A stretch of 64,000 bases of DNA, taken from Cryptomeria japonica (taxonomy: Eukaryota > Streptophyta > Pinopsida > Cupressales > Cupressaceae). Each line of letters opens with the position of its first letter. Position 1 is the first letter of the stretch. Positions 23,240 through 36,220 of this stretch are shown here, piece by piece. The stretch is taken from the NCBI RefSeq assembly GCF_030272615.1, contig NC_081406.1, positions 219,843,497 to 219,907,496 on the forward strand, given 5' to 3'. Position numbers and translations under genes: made by a program. Below the pieces are notes generated by a model. It was not told where the DNA came from, ran no database searches, and saw only the letters and a program-made list of their open reading frames with translations.

Positions 23240-25170
23240 TTAAATAGGGAAAAGGTACTCTCCAAAGGTAATCTTCCTCCTACCACAACCTGCATTCACT
23301 TTACCAAAAGCATTAGTATCAAAAAGCTGATTTTGAGTCCCTTGTCTAGGACCCTGTGTCTTCACCTCTTCTTGCCTCCTCTTATCATTGTTTTGATCTA
23401 ATATTATCCGCAAACTTAGAGGTTTAACCACATCTCTCTTCTCAATCACTAGGTAATAAATACCCCCAACTCTTATGCTATTGAAACTACAACCATGCTG
23501 CTCCTTAAGACTGCTATTTTGCTGCAACTTTGTTTTGTTCTTCCAACCAGTATCATTGTCCTCTTTACCGTGCTCACACAACCTGATTTTGTCTCCAAAA
23601 CAAATTACATTATGCTCATACTTCTCCCTACAAGGAAAAGGTGTTAAACAATATCTCTTACTACCCTTATGCACCAAGTATGTATTTGTATATCCATCAT
23701 GGATTGTCCTCCTCAAGTATTGCCATGGTCTACCCAAAATTATATGTCCACAAGTCATAGGTATAACATCACACAAAACCTGATCATGATATGGACCAAT
23801 TGAGAAATCAACATAAGCCCTCTGACTAATCATTATATGCTACTCTTGACTAACCCAAGTGGCATTATAAGGATTAGGATGATCAAATGTTTGCAATCCA
23901 AATATAGAAACCATATCAAATGAAACAAGATTATCATGTGAGCCAGAATCAATAATCAACTTACATATCTTACCCTTACTCAAGCATTGTGTCCTGAAGA
24001 TGGATACTTGATCTGATGTTTGCTGCTGCAATTTACCTCTTCTGATCATAAGAAAATATCCCTCTGTTATAGGATAGGATTTCAATGGTTCTTTGTCTTC
24101 TTTCTTGTCTTCTTCTTCACATGTCAAATGAACTCTTCTATCTTTGCCTCTATCAACTTCATCCCATTTAGGACATTTGAAAGATGGATGTCCAACTTCA
24201 TTACAATGGTAACACCTGCCTATGAATACATGTGATCCTCTTCCACTACCAAATCTACCTCCTCCTCTATAACTATAACCACCTCTTTGTCCTTATTGTC
24301 TTGTCCTTGTGATTCATTTGCAGACCTTCCTCCTCTTCCTCTCATGGATCCTCTACCTCTTGTGCCTCCTTGTCTCTCTTGTTTTCTCTTCAACTTCTCC
24401 TTAGCCCTTATTACAAGTTGGAAACAATCTCCCAATGTCTGTGGAACATTCAACCCAATCTCATCCTACAAATTGTATCTCAGCCCATTCAAATACCTTG
24501 CCACCTTTTCATCTTCATCCTCTACTCCTCCTCTAATGCTCAATTTGTGAAACTGCTCTATGTATGTCATCACATCCATGTCTCTTTGTTTTAAGTTTTG
24601 CCTCGTCCTCTTTGTTTGTATAGAAAAATCAGATGGTAGAAATTGTGCCTTCACAATTACCTTCATTCTCTCCCAACTTGTGATCTTATTCAATCCTCTT
24701 GCTGTCCTCTTAGCCTACATACCACTCCACCATGTTAATGTTGTTCCCCTCAACTTTGCCTTTGCAAATTTCACCTTCTTGTAATCATTCATGTCTTCCA
24801 ACTCAAAGTAGTTTTCTAAGGCCTTTATCCACCCTAGCACTTCCTCACTATCCATTCTTCCCTGGTAAATAGGTAAATCAACATGTCCTTTCATTACTCC
24901 ACCTTGTACTGCCTTTAGTAGTCTTACCAACCTCTTCTCTTCAAGGTCTACTATCTCTTCCCTATGCTCTTCATGCCCACTTCCTTCATTATGTGAGTCA
25001 AGATTCTCATTATTTTCATCCACCCTAGGTTGTTCTCTTTCCTTCTCTAAGGCTTCTATCCTTGTAGATAGTTGCACTCTCTCCCTTCTCTCTCTTTCTC
25101 TTGCTGCTTCAAGTTCCCTCTTTTCCCTCTTCTCTTCAATTTCCCTAGCCATTTGATTCTTCGATGCCAT
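23240..25170 (-). pseudogene. GP-1 gag-protease
   Basis: Gag (from ATG 25170, MASKNQMAREIEEKREKR): a highly charged coiled coil, then the gypsy retrotrans_gag core with QGRMDSEEVLGWIKALENYF and AKAKLRGTTLTWW, a TAG, QFLPSDFSIQTKRTRQNLKQ and YIEQFHKL. A frameshift near 24240 precedes the zinc knuckle CYHCNEVGHPSFKC (~24175-24214). The protease follows: CKLIIDSGSHDNLVSFDMV (~23900-23960, catalytic DSG intact) and a second half ending HIILGRPWQYLRRTIHDGY (~23700). It stops at 23240 with no RT domain. Gag packages the RNA and the protease matures Gag. TAG stops after WWSGM and RYNL, plus the frameshift, make it inactive. Confidence 0.85.
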
Positions 25171-25204
25171 CTTGTCAAAACCTTCCCAAAGAGATCTACT
25201 CACT

Positions 25205-25216
25205 GCTTTAATACTA
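25205..25216 (-). other. Degenerate primer binding site
   Basis: The minus strand reads TAGTATTAAAGC, 3 mismatches in 12 to TGGTATCAGAGC, four bases inside the 5' LTR end. Confidence 0.55.
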
Positions 25217-25219
25217 CTC

Positions 25220-26822
25220 TGATGTAGAGGGTCAGGGGTTTTAGGTGATTTCAAGAAAATATGTTTTCAAGTGCTTCACACTCTTTGCATTTACCTAGTG
25301 TTTCCAAGGCACCTTAACGGTTTTAGAAGGGCAAATTTCAAACCACTCTCCACAATGACTCCTAACATTGTTAAACATCTATGCCAACCCAATATAACAA
25401 TATTCAACTAGATTTAAAGGTTCTAGTCTTCACCATGCTCTTAAACCTCACTATGCTTGCTCTAGCCCTAAAGCCCCAATTAGGCCACCTGAGGCTGAAA
25501 TAAATTGTTTTCTCAAACTTTTCCCAAATCACTCCCAAAAAAAAAATATTTTCAGACACCCTTTTTGGCTTACTACAACATATAAAATATTGAGGGTATG
25601 TTTCTTTGGACTGTGCCTTTGCTATCCTAAGACAGACAAATTTACTTGCCAAAAACCCCAGTTTTACAAAGCAAGTGTAAGAAATAATTCTTTCCCAATC
25701 TTGAAAATCTCAACAGTGTTTAGTTATGCCTCAAAACTAAGTAATATCCAATAAAATTGGTTCTATGTGCTCTTTTAATGTGCAAACCCCAAAACCCTCA
25801 CCATTAGGCTCCAAAACCAAGGATTTTCTAATTCAGACCTTTCCAATCACTTCTAGGGCTCATTCAAAGTCCCTACACCATCTCCTTGGTCATATTAACC
25901 AACTTCAATTATCAAACTACCCTCTCCAAGAGGTAGATCTTCTTCTGTTATAAGCTTGCTATGCTTCCTACTCACTTCTCCCTCATCAAACTCATGGTGT
26001 ACACCTATTAAAACACACTTCCTACAAATGTTTTGGTTAGGATCATAATGTACATGTTAGATAGAGCCTCCTCTATTAGAAATAGGACCTTACATCCATA
26101 GAAGGGCTCCAAATTGCATTTTGGGCCTTCAATGCCAATGACACAACCTAGAAAACAAGGTACAGTCAGCACTAAAATGAAAAGTCTGATCAAAATATTG
26201 TATAAAAGAATTAAAATAAACATTGAACACTGATCTCTAAATTCCTACTTCACCCACCATGAATATACAACACTCTCAATCAATTAATCATAAAAAGACC
26301 AATGGAAATGCAAGAAAAACTGGTTTTTTTATTGCTTTTACTATTTTGTCCGTACCAGATCTATACAATGCATCCACACCCACCAAAATGACATCCAAAT
26401 GATTTATAATATCTCCCATAACCAACCCATATAGTTAGTTTTCATTACAAATGCTTAAACTAACAAATTTGTCTTTTCCCTCCAAAATGACACTAGCCAC
26501 TATTTTTGAATTTTGAATTTAAAACTCTTATGAAATGGGCTTCTACCCCAACCTAATGACTTATAAAGGATCAAAATTATTTATCAAATAGGTCTAAACA
26601 CCTTTGAGACCCTTCCCAATTCTATATCCATGAAACCCTATATTTGGTCCTATGGCCTTATTAGGTCCATTAGGACGATTAATCATTACATTAGGATCAT
26701 TACAATAAAATGCCATAATTGGCTTCAAGACATCATAGTTGAGTCTATTAGACCCATACACCTCTTTTTCATTCTTCCATGGTATCCTCCAAGTTGTCTT
26801 CATGCCTAGTGCTCCTGCACCA
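25220..26822 (-). repeat. 5' LTR of GP-1
   Basis: 1,603 bp; same ends as the partner LTR. The end at 26822 is followed by CTTGG. Confidence 0.9.
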
Positions 26823-29800
26823 CTTGGGTACGTGGTCATTTTACTATTGCTGGCAAATAACGGAGGTGATCTAATACCCACATCCGAGTGATTCTAGGCA
26901 AATATTACGGGCATGCACGTCAAATGGTGTATGGTCAATGGCAAAGCCAGAATATAGTGTACAGTTAACCCCAAAATTTTGGGTGATTTGACCATGATGT
27001 TGCCCCCGAACTATTCACCATTTCCTAAAAAAAATGAAAAAATACGTGGAATTCACCAATTGGAGAAGATTCGCCAACCATTTAACACAAAATAGACTCC
27101 TCTAGAGGCCATTCTCATTACGGTTTGGCATTCAGACTACTAAGAATCACATATGCTGCAAATACGTGTCAACATCAGTTACTCCATGTAATTCATACAA
27201 AGCTCATAATTGTATGAATATAAAGCTTTTGGGTCATTGTTTCCTAGGCAATTTATGAAATGGTCAGTAGTTCCATTACGTAGCTCTATAAAAGTGCATT
27301 GCATATGTAATGACAATTGGAAAGAGTGTTCTCAACTTGGAGAAGGAGATTCAAGGCAATCAGGGGGTGGAGATGGAGGAAGAAAAAGATAAAGGACAAG
27401 ATTATTTGTCTCGTCTAAGCAAGAGGATGAAAACAAATCTAAAGAGAAAGGCTAAAAGACCTCCTCAAGAACTTCAAGATCTTAAGAAGGTTGTGCTGAA
27501 TATGAATCAACTTGAGATGGAGGTTGCAGATATCATGAAGAATTTGACTTAGTCTCCTTTGTTATTTTTTGAGCTTTTTGTTGTCTTTTGGTTTTTTGCT
27601 AAATTTTGGCTGACATTTTCATGGTTATCTTTAGGGCGGCTTTTTGATATGTGATTGTATTGTTTATTGCTTATCTTGGTTTAAGACTTGTTGTTAAAGG
27701 GTTTTGGGTACCTTCAAAACCTATTTTTACCATAACAAAAAACAATTGGAAAGAGTCAAAAAGACAATTGCCTATGTTATATAGACATTCTTTCATCCTA
27801 AACATGTTACTATTTTCCAATACTATGTCAATTGTCTGATCCAAGAAGTCCATATTAACGAGTTTATAGTTCTCTGTGTCTATAACATTTTGTAATGATT
27901 TTGTTGATTCCAACTTGCATTTCATCTAGTGCATAATGTAACAACAATTGAACAATGACCAATACAAGTTCAATAGTAATAATTTGATGGTAAAATCGAT
28001 CCCAATTATCCCAATTTGTCTAGAAATTTGCTCACTACCAGTTTAGTTATAATATTTTGATGGTAAAATTGATGCCAATTGTCCCAGCCTGTCTAGAAAT
28101 TTCCTCACTACCATCCTGAAATATGGAAAAAACTCTCATCATCACGATTGTGGAATATGGAAATTAGGTCTACAATGCGTGATACATACAACATGATATA
28201 AAATTAATGTGGCCAATGTACCAAGAGAAAAAATATCTCCTACTTTATAAATTTCAGAGTTATTTTCTGTTATTTATAAGGTTTGCTTTGGCATGTTTAT
28301 GTTGTTCTATTTACAAAATCAAGTAACTAATATCATATCCCAAAAGTGAAAATGTATGCTTGTTCTTTACTGAAATCTAATTTCTTACATCTATAGTAGT
28401 CATTGTCATTCTACACATATATTTAGAACCAAACTCTATGCAACTGATAGATACAACTACCATACCACTGCAATATTCATCCAAACTGTGTAGCATAAAG
28501 TTCTCTTGGTATCCTAAATCAATGACATTACAAATTAAAGGTACTATGTCACACTAAAATCAATTTGTTAAAAGGAGGGCTTATGAGTGCAAGTTCATCC
28601 ATGCACTTAGACTCTAGCAAGTAACATCGTGTTCTTTCTCCAAAGTAAGAACTAGCAACATAAACCCACTGAAAAAAGCAAGAAGAACATACCCAGTGAC
28701 AAAAACTTTAAATCTAGATACGTTGAGACACCTTATGAGCCTAATTCTATTGATGTGCTACTTGAACATGAGCATAATGACTATGTACTATGGAACATAG
28801 TGAGGTTGACATTGACCTTAATGCACTAGTAATCTACATAAAATTAGGTCTTGCACTCCACCATATGAAGAACTTGGGATTTGGAATGTTGCATTGAAGG
28901 TTTGGGAAATCCCTTTCCATTAAAATTTCTTGGAGGACTCCAAGGACAATCAAACTACAAGCACAGGCAAAACACTAGGCCAAGATTTCCAAATACTCGC
29001 AATTGTGTTCATTAGCCCCATAGAAATAAACTAAGGCTTTTAAGTCAATACCTTTACTTTATATTATTCATTCACATAGCTAGAAAGGGTAGTGGGCATT
29101 AGTAATGGCTCATACCAAAATATCCTTCTATTTAATAGAATTCCTTGAACAATTCTTTTACAAGGTTTTGTTGTGTAAATTGCATTGAGTGAATATTCTT
29201 TACTTGGTTCTTGAATAGAAGGTTTTTAATGTTTAAGGGTCAAATATAGATTCTAAGATAATTGATCTAGTTATTTTAACTGTTAATAGTTTTGATCTTC
29301 TGCTATTTATTTTGATGTTGAATTTTTTTGTTCTCAATTCTTCGTTTCTTTGAACATAAAATATAAAGAAATTGCTACTAAAGTGACTATGTACTTGGCT
29401 TGAATGTCATTATAAATTTTGTACATTGTTGATTATTTGGAAGAACTTTCTCTTAAGTTGTAAATTTAATTAGACCAATCATATTGTAAGTAAAATAAAT
29501 GTTCTTTTTCTAAATTAACCATTCTAATTAAATAAGTGTAAGCAAACAAGTAATCTAGATAACAAAGTTGGGACTCATAAATGCATTAAATATTCACAAA
29601 CTAAATATGAAAGACTAGGGCATTCAGCTCTTGAACAAATAATGGAAGAATGATATTGATTTGTCATTGCCTACAAACTAACGTGGCAAAATAAGTAAAA
29701 TATTAGATGTTGGGATATTAAATCTTAGGTGTTGGGATATTAAATCTTAAATGTTGTGGACTTGATCTAAGGTGTGGAATTGAATTGCAGTGCATGGGAT

Positions 29801-30110
29801 CAATTTATTAGAATGTATGCTTGAAAACTTGTCCACCTTTACCTCCCCCTAGATGAACTTGCCAAGTTAGTGTCTAAGGACAATATTTAGGAGTTTGTTG
29901 ACTTGATAAGTGAACTTATCAAGTTGGTGTCAAACCCTTTAGTGGGTCAATTAAACAATTGGAAATATTAAATACAATATACATAGGCATGTAGATGGCC
30001 TATTATGATGATGCAATAGTCCTTCAAAAAATAAAATGTGTTCTAATGATTTTCTTCTTGTAATCACATGAAATAATTGCATGACATAACAACATGCATT
30101 AGGCTGATTC
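26823..30110. other. Long spacer, no recognised gene
   Basis: AT-rich sequence. A plus-strand open frame at 27310-27552 encodes 80 charged residues (Lys/Glu-rich, helix-like) with no recognisable motif; it could be a decayed coding fragment or chance. The rest has no LTR end, RNA gene or domain that I could see. Confidence 0.5.
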
Positions 30111-30280
30111 ATAACAACTAATAGAAAGTGATGGGAAAGTTGGAATTTGAATTTTAATATTGGAATTTTGAGTCCTTCAACATGATGTGTTTTTTATAAC
30201 AACTAATAGAAAGTGATGGGAAACTTGGAATTTGAATTTGAATATTGGAATTTTGAGTCCTTCAACATGATGTTTTTTTA
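30111..30280. repeat. 85-bp tandem duplication
   Basis: Two adjacent copies (30111-30195, 30196-30280) beginning ATAACAACTAATAGAAAGTG, differing at a few positions. Confidence 0.9.
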
Positions 30281-31724
30281 TTACACCTTGAACACAAAAT
30301 AAATTACTAAGTATTCTATCCTCTCTTGAACAAGGAAACCTCATATGTTAAACTTCGTGATCATATAAGGCAACCCCAAGGTTTACAATGTGAGCAATTA
30401 ACTTTATATTGTGGATAGACTCAATGAATATGATATGATATCACTGGTAATCACAAAGGAACTTACACAATCATTCTAGGAATTTATTAATTTCTTTTCG
30501 TTAGAATTATATGATAAGGTTCTCCAACTAACTCTACGAAAGATCTTTTGAAATAAAATGCAAAAGGGATAAAGTTTAGGGCTCTAATAAATCTCTAACA
30601 ATGCAAGAAACTATTGATGACTTAGTGAAACTAAACCAAGCTTTGTTTTTCCATGAGAAACAATTACACAAAGATGATGCAATCTTCAAAGGAAATGTAA
30701 ATGATTTTCAAACAGCTCATACACATCAAAACCATAAACAATGCGAACTAATGAGCATAAATCAATTGAAGTTAAGCTTTCAATAGAGTTCAGACCAACC
30801 ATGTATTGCAACTTGCAATCAAAAATTCACAAATGGTATGAACGAATAGGTTTCACTATTAATCAACAATAACATCTTTCACTCAACTAATTAACTCCAT
30901 TAAGACTGATCTTAAAATTAACTTGAGAAGAACAAAACCATGCTAACATTCAAAGCAACACATAGATTCACCAAGCAAGATCCATACCTTGCCCACATAG
31001 ATTTACCAAACAAAGATCCATACCTTTCCCAACTTCAACCAAGGTCATGTACCTAAACCAAATTCCCAAGCTCGAAGTAGGACAATAACCCAAACCAATA
31101 TCCATACATGGTTAGGACTAGTCAAGCATAGGTGAAGGTTTCTAACACATGTTAATAGAGTTTTAAAGTAGATGAAATAAAAGATCAAACTTGATTTTAT
31201 ATGATAAGTATCCAAACAATGTAACCCCACATTTAAATCCCTAGGCGATGATGTTTTAATTCTAACAAAAAGGATGCAACAAAAAAATGATCTAGCCTTG
31301 TGCAGATTCCAAATCACAAAACTCACTGAAAACATGGCAAAGTGAGATACCTCAAGATTTTGCACAAATGGCATCCTACTACCAAACCATGCTAATAATA
31401 ACAAGTTTTGCAGAGCAGCAAAGTTCCTACCAAAGACTAGAATAGTCATGATTATTTGAATAACAGTCATAATAATCTAATGATGTGCCTTAAAGGAAAA
31501 TAAAAATAACATGTTTCAAGCATTCAATATCTTGTGTGTACTATATAGAAAGTATTCAAATACTCCATATAAAGTTGAAAAGTAAGTAACAATTCACAAA
31601 CCTCAATGATAATGTAGCTATTGTAATATTAAATATTTTAATAAAATGCAATCTAATAAAATTGCACATTGGAGATATGTAAGCATTAACAACAATCACA
31701 AATCAGACTTTCTCCTCACCTCAA
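30281..31724. other. Spacer, no recognised gene
   Basis: A 141-residue hydrophobic minus-strand open frame (31045-31470) and a 61-residue plus-strand one (30601-30786) show no motif and are treated as chance. Confidence 0.5.
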
Positions 31725-31778
31725 AGGTCATAATAACCATAAATCTCTAGTAGGTCATAATAACCATAAATCTCTAGT
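31725..31778. repeat. 27-bp tandem duplication
   Basis: Two exact copies beginning AGGTCATAATAACC. Confidence 0.9.
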
Positions 31779-32228
31779 ATAAGTGATGTCAAGGTATTAA
31801 ATTCTAGACAATAGTCTATCAACCATTTTAAGCACTAAAATAAAGACTTTCTAGGTGTGGCTTGATGCTCATAGCAGAGCAATGATATGAAACATTTGTA
31901 CGTGTCCAAATTGGAACACATTCATTTACATTTGATCATGTATATGGTAGCATAGTATCACCTTCGTTAGCCATTTTTAAAGAATGTGTTGCTACACTTG
32001 TTGATGGTTTATTCCAAGGATACAATGCTACACTTATAGCATATGGGCAGGTCTGCACTAGAAGTGGATATGCTCTGTTATGTGTTTTTTTGGGAAAAAT
32101 TTATTGCTTGGTTAAAGTAGATGCATAGATCTACTATTTAATACAAAATGGATACTTCTTTGCTTAAGTTCTTGTACAAAGACACCTTTTAATAAACTCT
32201 TTCATCATGATTCAAACTAGTTTAGACA

Positions 32229-32404
32229 AAAGGAGTAACTCCTAGAGTTATGGGGCCAATATTTAAGAAAGTTTTAGAATTGAAGCACCACGTCTAAAGG
32301 AGTAACTCCTAAAGTTATGGGGCCAATATTTAAGAAAGTTTTAGAATTTAAGCACCACATCTAAAGAAATAACTCCTAAAGTTATGGGGCCAATATTTAA
32401 GACC
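32229..32404. repeat. 67-bp tandem repeat, about 2.6 copies
   Basis: Copies start at 32229, 32296 and 32363. In the first two the unit contains the inverted repeat AGGAGT-A-ACTCCT, degraded in the third. Confidence 0.88.
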
Positions 32405-33566
32405 AATTGTGTTGTTGAAGGTTTCATTTATTGAGGTTTGTTTGTTGCTTCTTAATCTTTTGACTTAAAAGACTCGTGCCAATCAAGTCAAGGCTTTTTT
32501 CTTCCATACTAAGAAGTGACATGTCAAATATCCATTTCAAAGGTTTGGCCTTTATATGCTTAAACGTAAGGACTATTAGTCTCTTTGTCCACATAATGTT
32601 GAATTTCCTCTATTATTGAAGATGAGAGAATAGGATTCTTGCTTGCCATCAATTAGTTATTTCTTCTAATTACTTATAAATAAACATGCCACTGTATTCC
32701 CATGTAATTTTGTCTTAGCAATTTAGTACATTCAATTCATTTATTGAAAGGAGCTGATATGTAAATGAAGACGATTTCCATAGGTTGATTTGTGAGTGGT
32801 ACTTTGGTGAAATTAAATCTAGGACCAATACTGGTGATCTTTAAATTATGTTATTAGATGTTAATCATGATTGGATTGCCTACAGACACCCTAGTACAAT
32901 TTAGCCAACAATGTTCCTATGGGAAAATACCATTTTGTAAAAGACCTATCACTCCTATATTGGACAGTGTTGTTAGTAAATATTATTTATAAAAATTGTA
33001 ATTTGGAATATGGAATCATTTGATGTTTTCCAATTGTTAATTGAACATTTTCAATATGTGAGAAATAACTCGGTTGCCAAATTCTTCATACACATACACT
33101 ATCAAAATCCTTGAATGTACTTTTAGAACCTGAGGTGAAGGATATAAGAGGCAATATAGATTGCAAAGCTGAAAATAAATTCAACCATAATAAGAACCAC
33201 CTTTATGCATAGACAATAGAATCCAGAGTCGGATCAATTAGATTAGACATCCAAATACAAATAACAATAAGGGTTGCAATTTAGCTTCAATAACTACTGA
33301 AATTGCAAATGTGGTCTGCTTGCAGTTGCATAGATGGAAGGAAGCATTTAATATATTTAAAAATTGTATTCTTGTACTTAAACTACTCCGATCAGAGACC
33401 GTGTTTGCTATTATAAAGATTCATGGTCACTCATGAGCATTTAGTATCGTAGTTACATTTAAACTAGAGTCCACGCACAAGCAAATAGTTATTGAAATGA
33501 ATTCTTTGTCTATTTGGGAGGCCTCAAAACAAAATGCTTAGTTATGAAGTAAATGCATTGGAGCAT
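32405..33566. other. Spacer, no recognised gene
   Basis: AT-rich, without repeats or domains visible by eye. Confidence 0.5.
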
Positions 33567-33799
33567 GAGAACAATCAATTTCATTGAAATACTCAAACTC
33601 CTTTAGAGAAAAGTGGCTTTGAAAACTTTGAATTTGTAGGAATGTGAACGAATTGTAGAAGATATAGTTTGCTTAAATTTTCTATGAATGGTGACGAGAA
33701 CAATCAATTTCATTGAAATACTTAAACTCTTTTAGAGAAAAGTGGCTTTGAAAACTTTGAATTTGTAGGGATGTGAACGATTTGTAGAAGATATAGTTT
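33567..33799. repeat. 104-bp direct repeat, 25 bp apart
   Basis: Copies 33567-33670 and 33696-33799, starting GAGAACAATCAATTTCATTG and ending GATATAGTTT, nearly identical. Confidence 0.88.
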
Positions 33800-35873
33800 T
33801 CAATGCCATAATGGATGTGTTGAAATTAAATTCATGGCTTGAAGAGATTGGTTTGAGTTGAACTTCTCATCAAACCTTTGGTAAAGTTGATCATGATCAC
33901 CAACACTATTGACACAATTACATCTTGGCAAGTCCCATTTACTTGGTGCTGCAAGTTTGAGTGAGCATGATTGAAAAAATGCCAAAAATCTCATAGTATG
34001 AATGATATTTGCTAATGTTGTACTGCAAAGAATCCTTATATACATACAATAGGAAAAGCAAGAGAAATCATTGGAAAATGCATTAACATTGGGTTCATAT
34101 ATCAAAAGACTCATTGTTATTGAGTATCAAAGTCTAGTCTCATAAGAAGACAAAGAATGATAGCCTTTTGAGAACTAGAAGCAAATTTGTAGTTCAAAAC
34201 ACCTGAATATTCTTGATGCACTAATTCCTAGAAAATGATCACTAAAGAGATCCTAGAATGCACTAAAACCAAAAATTATAATCCTGAATCCAAACTCAGA
34301 GGATTATTTGATACCGTATGAATCATTTCAATAACTAGAAATCACTCCCAATGCATATCATATTATTATGTCAAATTTTTCAGACTACATCATGACTTCA
34401 CTACAAAGTTAAAAACTTTATGTCATCCAAAAATCAAGTTTATCCAACAAGAAAAAAGTATAGCCAAACAAATGTGCAAGTGTGTTTTTCCCATATCAAC
34501 TAAGCACCATGCATTCTTTAAGGGTAAAAGAAAATTTTAACAGCAATCTAGTTAAGTTTTGTATTGGATTCTAATATGATGAAATGATTGGAGAGATTGT
34601 ACAAAATCTCAACTTTCTGTCAAAAAGAGAAAGTAACTTCACTGCTTCTTCCCAAGTTTTTGCAACAATACTCTATAGTTGAATTTGTTGATAAAACTAA
34701 AATATTTATTTTCAACTTAAAAGGAAATGTAACTTGCTGATTCTTGACCCATGTAGGACATATCAAGCAAGAAGCAAAACAATTGTTCTAAATAAATAGA
34801 CCTATTTAAATTCTTGATCAAACTATAAATTCCCTGCTCTGTTTTGATCAAATACACAGTCTTCGGGGTAAAATTTTCTTTTCTCTCTAACAAGAAAAAA
34901 TGATAAATTTATTAAAAAATGTAGACCTGTAAAGTCTGTACAATTTCCAGGCATGCGAACATTCCAAACAAAAAGAATAACAACTTTTTAAAACAATCAC
35001 AAAAATGGTGCAATGCTTTCAGACAATATAAGTAGTCTTAAATAAGAACGTCAAATGTTGTGAATCCAATTTTAGCTAAATTCATAATTTTACATAGAAA
35101 CCGCAACTAGTCAGAGTTTCTTGGAAAAACTAAAATATTTGTTGTCAAAAGTAAGACACATAAATCCACGCATTGAATAAATTTTCAACAAGGAAGTGAA
35201 TTAGTTGTTCCAACAAACATAAGTGCTCACATTTGGTCATAATACAAAACTCTCTAGTGGTTTTGACCCATAAAAGTACTCTAGAATTTTTATCTAAACT
35301 TTGGTTTTGAGTCCAATTCACCCTGTTTTCTCGACCAAAAAAATGAAAATTGAAATATTTAATTAAAACTCCACATATAATATTTGTTATCAAGAAACAT
35401 AATCACACATGGAAAGATCCAAACAATATTTCCAAAGAAGCACAAACACTCACATCTAAGTAAAAATACAAAACTATTGCAGCATTTCTAGACCAAATAA
35501 GCAGCCTCTAGACCAAAACAACACCTTCTAGACATATTTTAAGTCTGATTTTACCCAAAACCATAGAGCCTTTACCTATTCAAACTTTGTCTGCCAAACA
35601 AAAATAATTCATTTTTGGAGAACACAATGTCCCAAATTTATGGATCTCTCAAGCAGGAATCAAAACTAAATGCTCCACACAAGCACAAATATTCAATTTG
35701 CTAACAAGGCAACATAATCCTACAGTGTTTCAGACCAAAATATTGTATCACTTATATAGCCTAGTTCACTCTACATTATAAAACAAGCCCAGTGTTTGAA
35801 AACTTCAATGGCCAATGCCCTTTGAAAATTAAAAAAATTGCGAAAATTAGAACGATGTTTCACTTGGGCATAC
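33800..35873. other. Spacer, no recognised gene
   Basis: AT-rich. Motif-poor open frames on the minus strand (33800-34114, 35145-35393) are treated as chance. It ends where Cop2 homology starts. Confidence 0.5.
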
Positions 35874-36220
35874 TTCATCTTTATGTGCCTCTTTAAATGT
35901 TTTAGGCTCAAATTCAGAGATCATGCAAGAGTTTTCTTTGACTTTTCTTCTTTTAAGAATTCCTACATCCTTGTCTCCTATGATTTGCTTTGGCTCATGA
36001 TTCAACTTTACATACCTAGGAATGATCTTAGTTGTTTCCTCTTGCTTTTCTTCCTCATCCTCATCTTCATTAGCATCAACATCTACCGGTGTAGGAGCAC
36101 TGTTGCTGGTACTAGGCTGTTTTGCAACCAGTTCCCAGAAGGTTACAACTGGTTCATCTCCCACTTGCTCACTGTTGATTTCCTCAAGTATCTCAGAGGT
36201 TTCATCAACTCTAACATTGA
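35874..36220 (-). repeat. Duplicated integrase-RT linker, copy 2
   Basis: 347 bp nearly identical to 36541-36887, in the same orientation and 667 bp away. Encodes an acidic linker ending in [15 protein letters not shown]. Confidence 0.9.

Larger units (their letters stand above)
21511..26822 (-). mobile_element. GP-1: complete gag-protease-only gypsy-type LTR element
   Basis: 5,312 bp on the minus strand: 5' LTR 26822-25220, degenerate Met-tRNA primer site, gag, CCHC, protease, polypurine tract GGTGGGGAGTA (just above 23160), 3' LTR 23159-21511. Perfect target duplication CTTGG at 21506-21510 and 26823-26827. Reverse transcriptase, RNase H and integrase are absent: the internal region is only ~2.06 kb. 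It must have used proteins of another gypsy element. LTRs are collinear with scattered substitutions, so the insertion is old but not ancient. Confidence 0.92.

Noticed and set aside
27310-27552. 80-residue Lys/Glu-rich frame as a gene
   Set aside because: No motif, no promoter context or homologous second copy in the window; kept only as a note in the spacer entry.
31045-31470. 141-residue minus-strand open frame
   Set aside because: Hydrophobic, low information, no motif, no repeated family in the window; likely chance in AT-rich DNA.
30111-33799. Possible CRISPR array from several short repeats
   Set aside because: Repeats differ in unit, are two to three copies, lack regular unique spacers, and the window is eukaryotic.
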